The notes beneath the pieces were generated by a model. That model saw nothing but the letters and a program-made list of their open reading frames with translations, made no database searches and was not told the origin of the DNA. A DNA stretch of 64,000 nt from positions 62,001-126,000 of the forward strand of contig NZ_NRTA01000003.1 of NCBI RefSeq assembly GCF_002286735.1, in the 5' to 3' direction. Positions 54,317-62,417 of this stretch are shown one piece after another. Source of the stretch: Leptolyngbya sp. BC1307. GTDB lineage: Bacteria; Cyanobacteriota; Cyanobacteriia; Phormidesmidales; Phormidesmidaceae. The stretch's first letter is position 1. Each line of letters starts with the position of its first letter. The position numbers and the translations under genes are program-made.

Positions 54317-55150
54317 ATGTCTCTTAAGTCAGAGAAGTATGCGCTTCCGGTTTCTCCGGCAGTGGTGGAGATGCAGGCCCGCGATCGCCTTACACCCCGA
54401 CAGATGGTGCGATGGGCTGCATTTGGGTTGGGGGCGATCGCCCTCCTCTACTACTCGGCTGTCGTCAGTGAAATCGACCTGGTTGAGCTAGCCGAAGGTG
54501 GCAGCACTATGGGCGAATACATCAGCCGCTATTTCCCGCCCAATTTTTCTGACTGGTCTTTTTACCTGACAGACATTATTGAAACAATTGGCATGGGCAT
54601 TTGGGGCACGCTGCTCGCGGTTGTCGTGGCTGCGCCGCTCTCAATTTTGGCCTCGGCTAACCTGTGCCCGATATGGATTGTGCAGCCGACTCGTCGCCTC
54701 TTAGATGCCATGCGGGCGATTAATGAGATTGTATTTGCGCTGGTGTTTGTCGTCGCCGTTGGGCTGGGACCGTTTGCGGGAGTGTTAGCTATCTTCGTCC
54801 ATACAGCGGGCATCTTGGGCAAGCTCTTTTCTGAAGCGATTGAAAATATTGAGGTTGGCCCGATTGAGGGCGTGCGGTCAACCGGTGCGAGTAAGTTTCA
54901 AGAGATTTTATTTGGGGTGATTCCGCAGGTAATTCCGCTCTGGATCTCTTACATCCTCTACCGCTTTGAATCCAACGTGCGCTCGGCGACCGTGCTGGGA
55001 ATTGTGGGCGCGGGCGGCATTGGGGTCTCTCTCTATCAAAGCTTTCGCTCGTTTGACTACACCAAAGTCTGCGCTATTTTGATCATTTTAGTAGTGGTCG
55101 TGGGCGTTATTGATGCTGCTTCGGCCTGGTTACGCCGTCGGTTTGTCTAG
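54317..55150 (+). CDS. phnE: phosphonate ABC transporter permease
   Basis: The inner-membrane permease, 277 residues with about six helices. The EAA-type coupling loop is visible as SEAIENIEVGPIEGVRSTGASKFQEIL near 174-200. The N-terminal 40 residues are polar. Only one permease gene is present, where some phn operons carry two. The stop overlaps the convergent phnF gene by 21 bp. Confidence 0.95.
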   Translation: MSLKSEKYALPVSPAVVEMQARDRLTPRQMVRWAAFGLGAIALLYYSAVVSEIDLVELAEGGSTMGEYISRYFPPNFSDWSFYLTDIIETIGMGIWGTLLAVVVAAPLSILASANLCPIWIVQPTRRLLDAMRAINEIVFALVFVVAVGLGPFAGVLAIFVHTAGILGKLFSEAIENIEVGPIEGVRSTGASKFQEILFGVIPQVIPLWISYILYRFESNVRSATVLGIVGAGGIGVSLYQSFRSFDYTKVCAILIILVVVVGVIDAASAWLRRRFV

Positions 55151-55885
55151 GCTGTCGGTTTCATTGTCAAAGACTAGCTCCATGCGATCGCCTCTCAATC
55201 GCGCCACTCCATACTCGATCAATCGCCCCTGCTGATCGGCATTGATCGACTCTGCTAGCAAAATCGGCTGGTTCAAAGGGAGCTGCAATAGCTTGGCATC
55301 TCGCGGCTGTACCAAACGAGCCGATACGGATGTGCGGCAGCGGATGTGATCGACACTGTAGCGATCGCTTAACCACTGTGAGATTGAGCCTGTTTTTTCA
55401 AAGGCCGCTAAGCTCTCATCAGTGAGCAGATCGGGGAATAGCGCCAGCGGGAAGTAGCCGCTACCGACGCTAATGGGTTCGCCATCAGCCATACCGAGCC
55501 GCTCAATTAGCGCTACTGGGTCTCCAGGGGCAATCGCCAACCCTGCTGCGACCGCTGTCTCAGCCGGTATCTCTAAAGCCCTCAGCAGCGTGAACTTCGC
55601 CGTGCGTCCTTGAGCCTTGAGCGCTTCGCTATAGCGAACCCGTTGACCGATAGCATAGCGAATCGGCGCGGCGACAAAGGTACCGCGCCCGCGTTCGGCC
55701 CGCAGCAGACCTTCTTGTTTGAGTAGAGCGATCGCCTGTCTGAGCGTATGCCGATTAACATCAAACTGCTGCGATAGCTGAGATTCGGGCGGTAGTTTGT
55801 TACCAACCGGATACACCTGCGACTGAATGCTATGGCGGAGCTGATTGGCAATTTGAATGTAGAGAGGCGCAGCAGCGTTGCTCAT
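55130..55885 (-). CDS. phnF: GntR/UTRA-family transcriptional regulator of the phn genes
   Basis: A 251-residue HutC-subfamily regulator: a winged helix-turn-helix (about 6-75; PLYIQIANQLRHSI, then KLPPESQLSQQFDVNRHTLRQAI and GRGTFVA) and a UTRA effector domain (about 95-245). It is transcribed toward phnE and away from phnG, so it sits between the two arms of the island. The 98 bp gap to phnG contains an operator matching the HutC-type consensus. It is expected to repress phnG and itself, with a phosphonate or pathway intermediate as effector; the ligand is not known. Confidence 0.92.
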   Translation of the reverse strand: MSNAAAPLYIQIANQLRHSIQSQVYPVGNKLPPESQLSQQFDVNRHTLRQAIALLKQEGLLRAERGRGTFVAAPIRYAIGQRVRYSEALKAQGRTAKFTLLRALEIPAETAVAAGLAIAPGDPVALIERLGMADGEPISVGSGYFPLALFPDLLTDESLAAFEKTGSISQWLSDRYSVDHIRCRTSVSARLVQPRDAKLLQLPLNQPILLAESINADQQGRLIEYGVARLRGDRMELVFDNETDSLDKPTA

Positions 55886-55929
55886 AGCGGCAGATGGAAA
55901 AGATATTTCACTAATGTATTCAAAAACAC

Positions 55930-55958
55930 TTGCAAGTTTTAGAGACGTATTTCATAAT
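55930..55958 (+). promoter_or_regulatory. promoter of the phnG operon
   Basis: TTGCAA (55930-55935) and CATAAT (55953-55958) are spaced exactly 17 bp apart, predicting a start site near 55965. This is the best sigma-70 promoter seen in the window. Confidence 0.75.
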
Positions 55959-55960
55959 TT

Positions 55961-55976
55961 GTCTAGACATCTAGAT
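55961..55976. promoter_or_regulatory. paired PhnF-type operator
   Basis: Two adjacent 8-bp palindromes: GTCTAGAC (55961-55968) fits the HutC/GntR consensus GTnTAnAC perfectly, and ATCTAGAT (55969-55976) is a close variant. They cover the predicted transcription start of the phnG operon, so bound repressor would block initiation. Confidence 0.75.
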
Positions 55977-56022
55977 TATTGCATTGATCGGTCAAGCAAA
56001 TTTTAGTAGCAGGGTTAGCTTT

Positions 56023-56469
56023 GTGGAAGACAGGGCCGAACGGCAAGCCTGGATGGGGATACTGGCCAAGGCTGAGCTGGCGGCGTTGGAAGGCTGTGTG
56101 GCTCGGTTGGGAGATTTGCCAGGGTATGTTTTTTTGCGATCGCCTGAAATCGGTCTGGCGATGGTGCGCGGCAGGGCAGGCGGCGTAGGCGATGCGTTCA
56201 ATTTGGGGGAGATGACGCTGACGCGCTGTGTGGTGCGGTTGGAGGAGGCAGGAACTGCGGGATTTGGATATGTGAGGGGGCGATCGCACCGGCACGCTGA
56301 ATTAGCCGCGCTCTGTGATGCGCTTTTGCAATATGAGCAATGGTATAGCCGGGTAATGAAAGCAGTGATTGAACCCTTGCAGCGCAGGCTGCAACAGTCG
56401 GTAGAACACCAGCAGCGACAGACAGCAGCCACTCAGGTCGAATTCTTTACGATGCTCAGAGGAGAATAG
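56023..56469 (+). CDS. phnG: C-P lyase subunit PhnG
   Basis: A subunit of the PhnGHIJ core that transfers the phosphonate to the 1' position of ATP ribose. It is about 148 residues from the GTG at 56023; the core starts at RQAWMGILAKAEL. A TTG at 55984 would add 13 residues but would leave only about 20 nt of leader. The AREP-like segment reads YVFLRSPEIGLAMVRGRAGG, and the C-terminal half fits the PhnG pattern. First gene of an operon of eight. Confidence 0.9.
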   Translation: MEDRAERQAWMGILAKAELAALEGCVARLGDLPGYVFLRSPEIGLAMVRGRAGGVGDAFNLGEMTLTRCVVRLEEAGTAGFGYVRGRSHRHAELAALCDALLQYEQWYSRVMKAVIEPLQRRLQQSVEHQQRQTAATQVEFFTMLRGE

Positions 56470-56479
56470 GAGAGGAGTG

Positions 56480-57061
56480 ATGGTAACGACAACATTGCCG
56501 GGGTTGGGTGATCCGGTGCATGACGCTCAGCGGACGTTTCGAGCACTGTTGGAAGCGATCGCGCATCCTGGTCAGCTTTACACGCCCGAAGTGAATCTCT
56601 CCTCGCCCACTGGCCTCATGCCCATCTGCGCGGCGGCTTGTCTGACTCTTTTAGATCTTGAAACGACTGTTTGGCTACAGCCCAGTCTGCCAGCAGGCAT
56701 TAAAGACTGGCTGCGTTTCCACACCGGCTGTCAATTTACTGAAAGCTCAAAAGCGGCAGATTTTGCAATTATTGGCGATGCCTGCTTGCAACCTGAGCTA
56801 AAGGCGTTCAACTGGGGCAGCGCTGAAGATCCTGAACAGTCCACGACTTTACTCATGCAGGTTGAAGACTTCGCTTCGGGTACCGCTCAACAGCTCAGTG
56901 GCGCAGGCATTTTAGACAGTGTTTCTTTTGCGCCTAAGTTACCAGAGGCTTTTTGGAAACAGCGGCTTCAAGACGCTTACCCGCAGGGAATTGACTGTTT
57001 TTTGTTTACACAGCGATCGGTGGTGGGATTGCCTAGAACCGTTCGCGCCAGAGCCATATAG
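56480..57061 (+). CDS. phnH: C-P lyase subunit PhnH
   Basis: A core C-P lyase subunit, 193 residues, related to PLP-transferase folds without the cofactor. The N-terminal DPVHDAQRTFRALLEAIAHPGQ and the C-terminal GVDC-like GIDCFLFT and GLPRTVR match the family. The ATG at 56480 follows AGGAG; a GTG directly before it is the alternative start. It is 10 bp from phnG. Confidence 0.94.
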   Translation: MVTTTLPGLGDPVHDAQRTFRALLEAIAHPGQLYTPEVNLSSPTGLMPICAAACLTLLDLETTVWLQPSLPAGIKDWLRFHTGCQFTESSKAADFAIIGDACLQPELKAFNWGSAEDPEQSTTLLMQVEDFASGTAQQLSGAGILDSVSFAPKLPEAFWKQRLQDAYPQGIDCFLFTQRSVVGLPRTVRARAI

Positions 57062-57072
57062 TAACCAAACAA

Positions 57073-58233
57073 ATGTCCTACGTATCCGTCAAAGGTGGCG
57101 AAAAGGCCATCCAGAACGCAGAAGCACTCCTCACCGCCCGGCGGCGCGGCAGTCCTGAGGTGCCTGAGCTGAGCATTGAGCAGATCAAGCAGCAGATGGC
57201 GCTTGCCGTAGACCGGGTAATGTGCGAAGGCAGTCTTTATGATCCGGATCTGGCGGCACTGGCTATCAAGCAATCTTGGGGCGATCTGGTCGAAGCGGTC
57301 TTTCTCTTGCGGGCCTATCGCACCACGCTGCCCCGGCTGTACTACACCCAGCCGTTGAATACCGATCAAATGGCCATTCAACGGCGGATCTCTTCTATTT
57401 TTAAAGATGTCCCTGGCGGGCAGCGGCTCGGCCCTACCTTCGACTATGTTCACCGACTGCTAGATTTTAAGCTGGCCGCCGAAGATAATCGGCCCGCCAT
57501 GCCGCAGGGTGAAGCCAGCCATGTGGAGACGCCCAGAGCCTTAGATGCCCTGGGACATGAGGGGTTGATTCAGCCCGAAGAGAAGACAGTCGCCGCCACA
57601 CCGTTTGACTTGACCCGAAAACCCTTGAATTTGCCTGCTGACAGAGACGCTCGATTACAGAACCTGGCTCGCGCAGACGAAGGATTTTTGCTGAGCATGG
57701 CCTACTCTACTCAGCGCGGCTATGGCAACAGCCATCCGTTTGCCGGAGAGATTCGCATGGGTGAAGTGGAGGTGGTAATTTGCCCAGAAGAGTTGGGATT
57801 TGAAGTGGCTATCGGTCAAATTCCGGTGACTGAAGTGCAAATGGTGAATCAGTTTCAGGGCAGTAAAAAGCTTGCGCCTCAGTTTACTCGGGGCTATGGC
57901 CTGACGTTTGGCTACAACGAGCGCAAGGCGATGTCTATGGCAATTGTCGATAGGGCGCTGCGGGCAAAAGAATTTGGCGAGGAGATTAAAGGGCCAGCCC
58001 AACAGGAAGAGTTTGTGCTCGCTCACAGTGACAACGTGGAAGCGCAGGGGTTCGTACAGCACTTGAAGCTACCGCACTACATCGACTTTCAGGCAGAGCT
58101 AAATCTGGTGCGAAAGATGCGAGCAGAGTACGAACAGGAACATGCAGCCAAATGCTCTAAACCTCAACCAGATAGAGCGAATCAGGCCAGCGTTCCGAAT
58201 GATGCCGCCATACAGCCCTCACTCATTTCTTGA
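57073..58233 (+). CDS. phnI: C-P lyase subunit PhnI
   Basis: The nucleosidase subunit of the C-P lyase core, 386 residues; with PhnG, H and L it forms the ribose-triphosphonate from ATP. It begins with MSYVSVKGGEKAI and contains EVPELSIEQIKQQM, the FDYVHRLLDFKL stretch and the SMAYSTQRGYGNSHPF segment typical of the family. It starts 11 bp after phnH and ends 10 bp before phnJ. The C-terminal 20 residues are variable. Confidence 0.96.
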   Translation: MSYVSVKGGEKAIQNAEALLTARRRGSPEVPELSIEQIKQQMALAVDRVMCEGSLYDPDLAALAIKQSWGDLVEAVFLLRAYRTTLPRLYYTQPLNTDQMAIQRRISSIFKDVPGGQRLGPTFDYVHRLLDFKLAAEDNRPAMPQGEASHVETPRALDALGHEGLIQPEEKTVAATPFDLTRKPLNLPADRDARLQNLARADEGFLLSMAYSTQRGYGNSHPFAGEIRMGEVEVVICPEELGFEVAIGQIPVTEVQMVNQFQGSKKLAPQFTRGYGLTFGYNERKAMSMAIVDRALRAKEFGEEIKGPAQQEEFVLAHSDNVEAQGFVQHLKLPHYIDFQAELNLVRKMRAEYEQEHAAKCSKPQPDRANQASVPNDAAIQPSLIS

Positions 58234-58243
58234 GAGGAACAGA

Positions 58244-59116
58244 ATGAAAAGTACTGAACCTGGTTTCAACTTTGCCTACCTCGACGAACAAACCAAGCGC
58301 TCTATCCGCCGAAGCCTGCTCAAAGCTGTCGCGATCCCCGGCCATCAAATTCCGTTTAGCTCGCGCGAGATGCCCATGTCCTACGGCTGGGGCACAGGCG
58401 GTATTCAGCTGACCGCTTCTATCATCGGCGCGGATGATACGCTCAAGGTGATTGATCAAGGGGCGGATGATACGACGAATGCAGTCAACATTCGGCGATT
58501 TTTCAAAAAAGTTTGCGGCATAAAGACAACAGAACAAACAACAGCGGCGACAATTATTCAAACCCGCCATCGCATTCCCGAAACACCTCTGCAAGTCGGG
58601 CAAACAATGGTGTATCAGGTGCCGATTCCTGAACCGCTGCGGTGGATTGAGCCTTCAGAAGTAGAGACCCGGAAAATGCACGCGCTCTCTGAATATGGGG
58701 CGATGTACGTGCGGCTGTACGAAGACATTACCCGCTACGGACATATCGCCACCGCCTACGACTATCCGGTGATGGTAGATGGCCGCTACATGATGCGCCC
58801 GAGCCCCATTCCCCGATTCGACAATCCCAAGCTCGATATGAGTTCGGCCCTACAGCTCTTTGGCGCGGGGCGAGAGAAACGCCTATATGCGGTGCCGCCC
58901 TATACGTCGGTGAAGAGTCTCGATTTTGAGGATCATCCTTTCACAGTAGAGCGGTGGGATAAGCCTTGTGAATTTTGCGGGGCGACCGATAGCTATCTTG
59001 ATGAGGTGGTGACAGATAACGAGGGCGGGCGGCTGTGGATTTGTTCGGACACAGATTATTGTACTCAGCGGCAGGAAAGTCAAAAGTCAGGAGGTGAAAA
59101 TGCAGTCTTTGCTTGA
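58244..59116 (+). CDS. phnJ: C-P lyase catalytic subunit PhnJ
   Basis: The radical-SAM subunit that breaks the C-P bond of ribose-1-phosphonate-5-phosphate, releasing the alkane. From ATG 58244 it has 290 residues. The four cysteines are spaced CxxC-x21-C-x5-C (Cys242, 245, 267, 273), the same spacing as in E. coli PhnJ, and the radical glycine lies in YGWGTGGIQ near 50. The frame is open 34 codons upstream inside phnI, but the family N-terminus is TEPGFNFAYLDEQTKR. It overlaps phnK by 17 bp. Confidence 0.97.
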   Translation: MKSTEPGFNFAYLDEQTKRSIRRSLLKAVAIPGHQIPFSSREMPMSYGWGTGGIQLTASIIGADDTLKVIDQGADDTTNAVNIRRFFKKVCGIKTTEQTTAATIIQTRHRIPETPLQVGQTMVYQVPIPEPLRWIEPSEVETRKMHALSEYGAMYVRLYEDITRYGHIATAYDYPVMVDGRYMMRPSPIPRFDNPKLDMSSALQLFGAGREKRLYAVPPYTSVKSLDFEDHPFTVERWDKPCEFCGATDSYLDEVVTDNEGGRLWICSDTDYCTQRQESQKSGGENAVFA

Positions 59117-59870
59117 TGTTTGTAACCTGAGTAAGGCTTATGGAGCGGTGCGGGCTTGCGATCGCATCTCCTTCTCTCTCTACCCCGGCCAAATTCTCGG
59201 CATCATCGGTGAATCAGGGTCGGGAAAGACGACGTTGTTGAATGCGATTGCCCACCAACTCCCTTTCGACAGCGGCCAGATACTGTATCGCAGCGCCACA
59301 AATGAAACGCTAGATGTCAGCCAGCTTAGCGAATCTGATCGGCGGCAGCTAATGCGTAGTGAATGGGGCTTTGTCCGGCAGCACGCCCGCGATGGGCTGC
59401 GGATGAAAGTGACTGCCGGGGCCAATATTGGCGAGCGTTTGATGGATATTGGTGAGCGACACTACGGCAACATTCGCACTGAAGCGAGCCGGTGGCTTGA
59501 CCAGGTGGAAATTTCATCTGCTCGCATGGATGACCTGCCCGGCACCTTTTCGGGCGGGATGCAGCAGCGGCTCCAGCTTGCCCGCGTACTGGTTACCCGG
59601 CCCCGACTTGTCCTGATGGATGAACCAACCGGAGGATTGGATGTCTCAGTCCAGGCAAAGCTGTTGGACTTGATGCGGCAGCTGGTGCGAACCCTTGACC
59701 TTAGCGTTATTTTGGTTACTCACGATATTGGCGTCGTGCGGCTGCTAGCGCACAGACTGATTGTGATGCGCCATGGCCAGATCGTCGAAGCAGGGCTGAC
59801 CGATCAGGTGTTAGACGATCCGCACCATCCCTACACGCAAGAGCTAATTAGCGCCACGTTAGTTCCTTAA
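59100..59870 (+). CDS. phnK: C-P lyase ABC-type ATPase PhnK
   Basis: An ABC-family ATPase that docks on the PhnGHIJ core and is needed for turnover rather than transport. It has 256 residues, Walker A GESGSGKT, signature FSGGMQQR, Walker B LVLMDEPTGGLD and an NHxx-like C-terminal half, with the PYTQELI C-terminus of the family. The ATG at 59100 has AGGAGG 5 bp upstream; a GTG inside that site is not a plausible start. Confidence 0.95.
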   Translation: MQSLLDVCNLSKAYGAVRACDRISFSLYPGQILGIIGESGSGKTTLLNAIAHQLPFDSGQILYRSATNETLDVSQLSESDRRQLMRSEWGFVRQHARDGLRMKVTAGANIGERLMDIGERHYGNIRTEASRWLDQVEISSARMDDLPGTFSGGMQQRLQLARVLVTRPRLVLMDEPTGGLDVSVQAKLLDLMRQLVRTLDLSVILVTHDIGVVRLLAHRLIVMRHGQIVEAGLTDQVLDDPHHPYTQELISATLVP

Positions 59871-59887
59871 ATCAAACAGAAAAGCCT

Positions 59888-60643
59888 ATGCAAACGCTCC
59901 AAACTCACGCTCGCCAGAACGGGTCTGCGCAAAGATCTGTCGCTGATCTGCCGGAAACGGCCCTGCTGCAAGCCAATCAGCTCTACAAAGGATTCACTCT
60001 TCACAACCAGGGTGGTATTCACTTTCCGGTGTTGCGGGACGTTTCGCTGACGGTCAATCCGGGCGAATGTGTGGCGCTTGTTGGCGCGTCGGGCTCGGGC
60101 AAAAGTACCTTTATGCGATCGCTCTACGCCAACTACCGCACCGACAGCGGCGAAATTTGGATAAAACATCGGGGCCAATGGCAAGACTTAGCCGCCTGCG
60201 AACCTCATGCGATTATGAGCATTCGTCGGCACACCCTGGGCTACATCAGCCAGTTTTTGCGGGTGATTCCTCGGGTATCAGCCTTAGAAGTTGCTGCCGA
60301 ACCCCTGATGGAGCTAGGGGTGGAGCCTGAGGCCGCTAAAGACAAGGTGCGATCGCTCTTTACCCGGCTGAATTTACCTGAGCGACTTTGGTCACTTTCG
60401 CCCACGACCTTTTCCGGTGGTGAAAAGCAGCGGGTCAATATCGCCAGGGCATTTGCCGTAGACTATCCCGTTTTACTGCTAGACGAACCGACTTCGGCCT
60501 TAGACACCGCTAATCAGGAAGTTGTTATCCATCTGATAGAAGAGAGAAAGGCTGAGGGCGGTGCGCTCATCGGCATTTTTCATGATGATGACGTGAGGAA
60601 TCGCGTTTGCAACCGTTTCTTAACCTTTAGGCCCCATGATTGA
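59888..60643 (+). CDS. phnL: C-P lyase ABC-type ATPase PhnL
   Basis: The second ABC-family ATPase of the pathway, 251 residues, with GASGSGKS, FSGGEKQR and LLLDEPTSALD. A non-conserved leader of about 30 residues precedes the core ALLQANQLYKGF. With PhnG, H and I it is required for the phosphonate-ribosylation step. It is 17 bp after phnK, followed by a 60 bp gap to phnM. Confidence 0.95.
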   Translation: MQTLQTHARQNGSAQRSVADLPETALLQANQLYKGFTLHNQGGIHFPVLRDVSLTVNPGECVALVGASGSGKSTFMRSLYANYRTDSGEIWIKHRGQWQDLAACEPHAIMSIRRHTLGYISQFLRVIPRVSALEVAAEPLMELGVEPEAAKDKVRSLFTRLNLPERLWSLSPTTFSGGEKQRVNIARAFAVDYPVLLLDEPTSALDTANQEVVIHLIEERKAEGGALIGIFHDDDVRNRVCNRFLTFRPHD

Positions 60644-60703
60644 AACTTCTTATTTTTACTATGAATAACTCTTCAGAAAATCATTCGCCAAGCGACCCAG
60701 ACT

Positions 60704-61873
60704 ATGAAAGAACAGATCTATACGAACTATCGGCTACAGCTTCCGACCGAAGAAATTATCGGCACGCTCGTCGTAAAAGACGGCGTAATTGCCGATATTC
60801 AGTCGGGGAACGTCGAGCACGGGCAGAATGGCAAGGGTCAGTATCTTCTACCCGGCCTGATTGAGCTACATACGGACAATCTGGAGCGCTGTATCTCACC
60901 TCGGCCCGGTATTCGCTGGCCCTTAGCAGCAGCGGTCACCTATCATGACCGCGATTTGGCCGCCGCTGGGATTACGACGGTTTGCGATGCGATCGCCATT
61001 GGCGATGTCACCCCTGCCGAGTCGCTGCGCAAGACCAACTATGGTCCGATGATTCAAGCCGTCCATGACCGTCAGCAGGCAGGCAATTTACTGGTGGATC
61101 ATCGCCTGCATCTGCGCTGCGAGCTAGGCTACGAATCGGTTCCTGAAATCATCAGCCACTACGTGAATCATCCAGATCTCGCCCTGATTTCGCTGATGGA
61201 TCATACGCCGGGGCAGCGGCAATTTGCCAAGCTTGACAAGTTTCGCGAATATTACATGGGCAAGCATGGCATCACCGAAGCCGAACTCGATGAGTTCATT
61301 CGCGGGAGAATTGAGGCTCAAAAAGAACATGCCATCAACAACCGCAAAGCTCTAGTAGACATGGCAGCTACTCATAATCTTTCTATGGCCAGTCATGACG
61401 ATGCCACGGTTGAGCACGTACAGCAAGCAGTCGAAGAAGGGGCTAATATCTCCGAATTTCCGACCACGCTCACCGCTGCAAAAGCGGCCAAAGAGAACGG
61501 ATTGCAGGTACTGATGGGCGCACCTAACCTGGTTTTAGGCGGTTCTCACTCTGGCAATGTCTCGGCAATGGAACTGGTCAAGCTCGATCTGGTCGATTTG
61601 ATTTCGTCGGACTACGTGCCTCACAGTTTGTTGCAGTCAATTTTTGTGATGGCCGCGGTAACGGGTAAGCCGGTGTATGAAACGATGAAGCCAGTGACGA
61701 TCAATGGCGCGATCGCCATTCAATTAGAGGGCGATCGCGGCAGCTTGGAAATCGGCAAACGCGCCGATCTCCTCACCGTCTGCTACGACATAGACAAAGC
61801 TTCCAAGAGCGACTCAGGCAGCTCAGTTCCTCAGCTCACTCAGGTCATTCGAGGAGGTCGCCGTGTTGCCTGA
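60704..61873 (+). CDS. phnM: alpha-D-ribose 1-methylphosphonate 5-triphosphate diphosphatase
   Basis: An amidohydrolase-fold enzyme that removes pyrophosphate from the ribosyl-triphosphonate before PhnJ acts. It has 389 residues with the metal motif LIELHTDNLERC near 50, LISLMDHTPGQRQF and MASHDDATVEHV for the other ligands, and VLGGSHSGNVSA near the end. The final codons overlap the HD gene by 11 bp. Confidence 0.95.
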   Translation: MKEQIYTNYRLQLPTEEIIGTLVVKDGVIADIQSGNVEHGQNGKGQYLLPGLIELHTDNLERCISPRPGIRWPLAAAVTYHDRDLAAAGITTVCDAIAIGDVTPAESLRKTNYGPMIQAVHDRQQAGNLLVDHRLHLRCELGYESVPEIISHYVNHPDLALISLMDHTPGQRQFAKLDKFREYYMGKHGITEAELDEFIRGRIEAQKEHAINNRKALVDMAATHNLSMASHDDATVEHVQQAVEEGANISEFPTTLTAAKAAKENGLQVLMGAPNLVLGGSHSGNVSAMELVKLDLVDLISSDYVPHSLLQSIFVMAAVTGKPVYETMKPVTINGAIAIQLEGDRGSLEIGKRADLLTVCYDIDKASKSDSGSSVPQLTQVIRGGRRVA

Positions 61874-62417
61874 CGCTGCTGCTAAAATCGCGCCGATCAT
61901 TGAGTGCTTCACCATTCGAGGCAGCGAGCAATACGGTCGTGAAGCCGTCACCCAACTGCAACACGCTCTCCAGTGTGCCACCTGGGCCGAAGCTGCCCGC
62001 CAACCGCCGGCACTCATCGCCGCCTGCCTGCTTCACGATGTAGGTCATTTGCTCCATAACCTCGGTGAAGATGCTGCTGAACGCGGACTTGATGACCGCC
62101 ACGAATATCGCGCCATTCCCTTCCTGAGCCAGCACTTTCCGCCTGCGGTCACCGAGCCCATTCGCCTGCATGTCAACGCCAAACGCTATCTCTGCGCTAC
62201 CCAAGCAGATTACTGGGCCGACCTCTCACCTGCTTCCAGACTCAGCCTGGAGCTACAGGGCGGTATCTTCTCAGAAGCAGAAGCGATGGATTTTATTGCG
62301 CAGCCTCACGCCAAAGACGCTGTCCAACTGCGCATTTGGGATGATCTGGCCAAAGCCCCGCACCACAAAACTCCGAATCTGGCCCATTTTTTACCCATAC
62401 TCACTTCAGCCTTGTAA
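61863..62417 (+). CDS. PhnZ-like HD-domain oxygenase (phosphonate-operon type)
   Basis: A 184-residue HD protein of the phosphonate-associated family that includes PhnZ, a mixed-valence di-iron oxygenase cleaving 1-hydroxy-phosphonates to Pi. Metal ligands are His34, His58-Asp59, His80, His103 and Asp160/161. The PhnZ-type substrate residues Tyr24 and Glu27, which distinguish oxygenases from HD phosphohydrolases, are both present. The start is GTG 61863 with GGAGG upstream, overlapping phnM by 11 bp, so it is part of the C-P lyase operon. No PhnY hydroxylase is in the island; the substrate may be taken up already hydroxylated, or the protein may have another role. Confidence 0.85.
   Translation: MLPDAAAKIAPIIECFTIRGSEQYGREAVTQLQHALQCATWAEAARQPPALIAACLLHDVGHLLHNLGEDAAERGLDDRHEYRAIPFLSQHFPPAVTEPIRLHVNAKRYLCATQADYWADLSPASRLSLELQGGIFSEAEAMDFIAQPHAKDAVQLRIWDDLAKAPHHKTPNLAHFLPILTSAL

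Noticed and set aside
52028-62417. Phosphonate island as recently acquired foreign DNA
   Set aside because: HIP1 octamers occur through the whole cluster and codon use looks like the neighbours', so if transferred it came from another HIP1-rich cyanobacterium or long ago.
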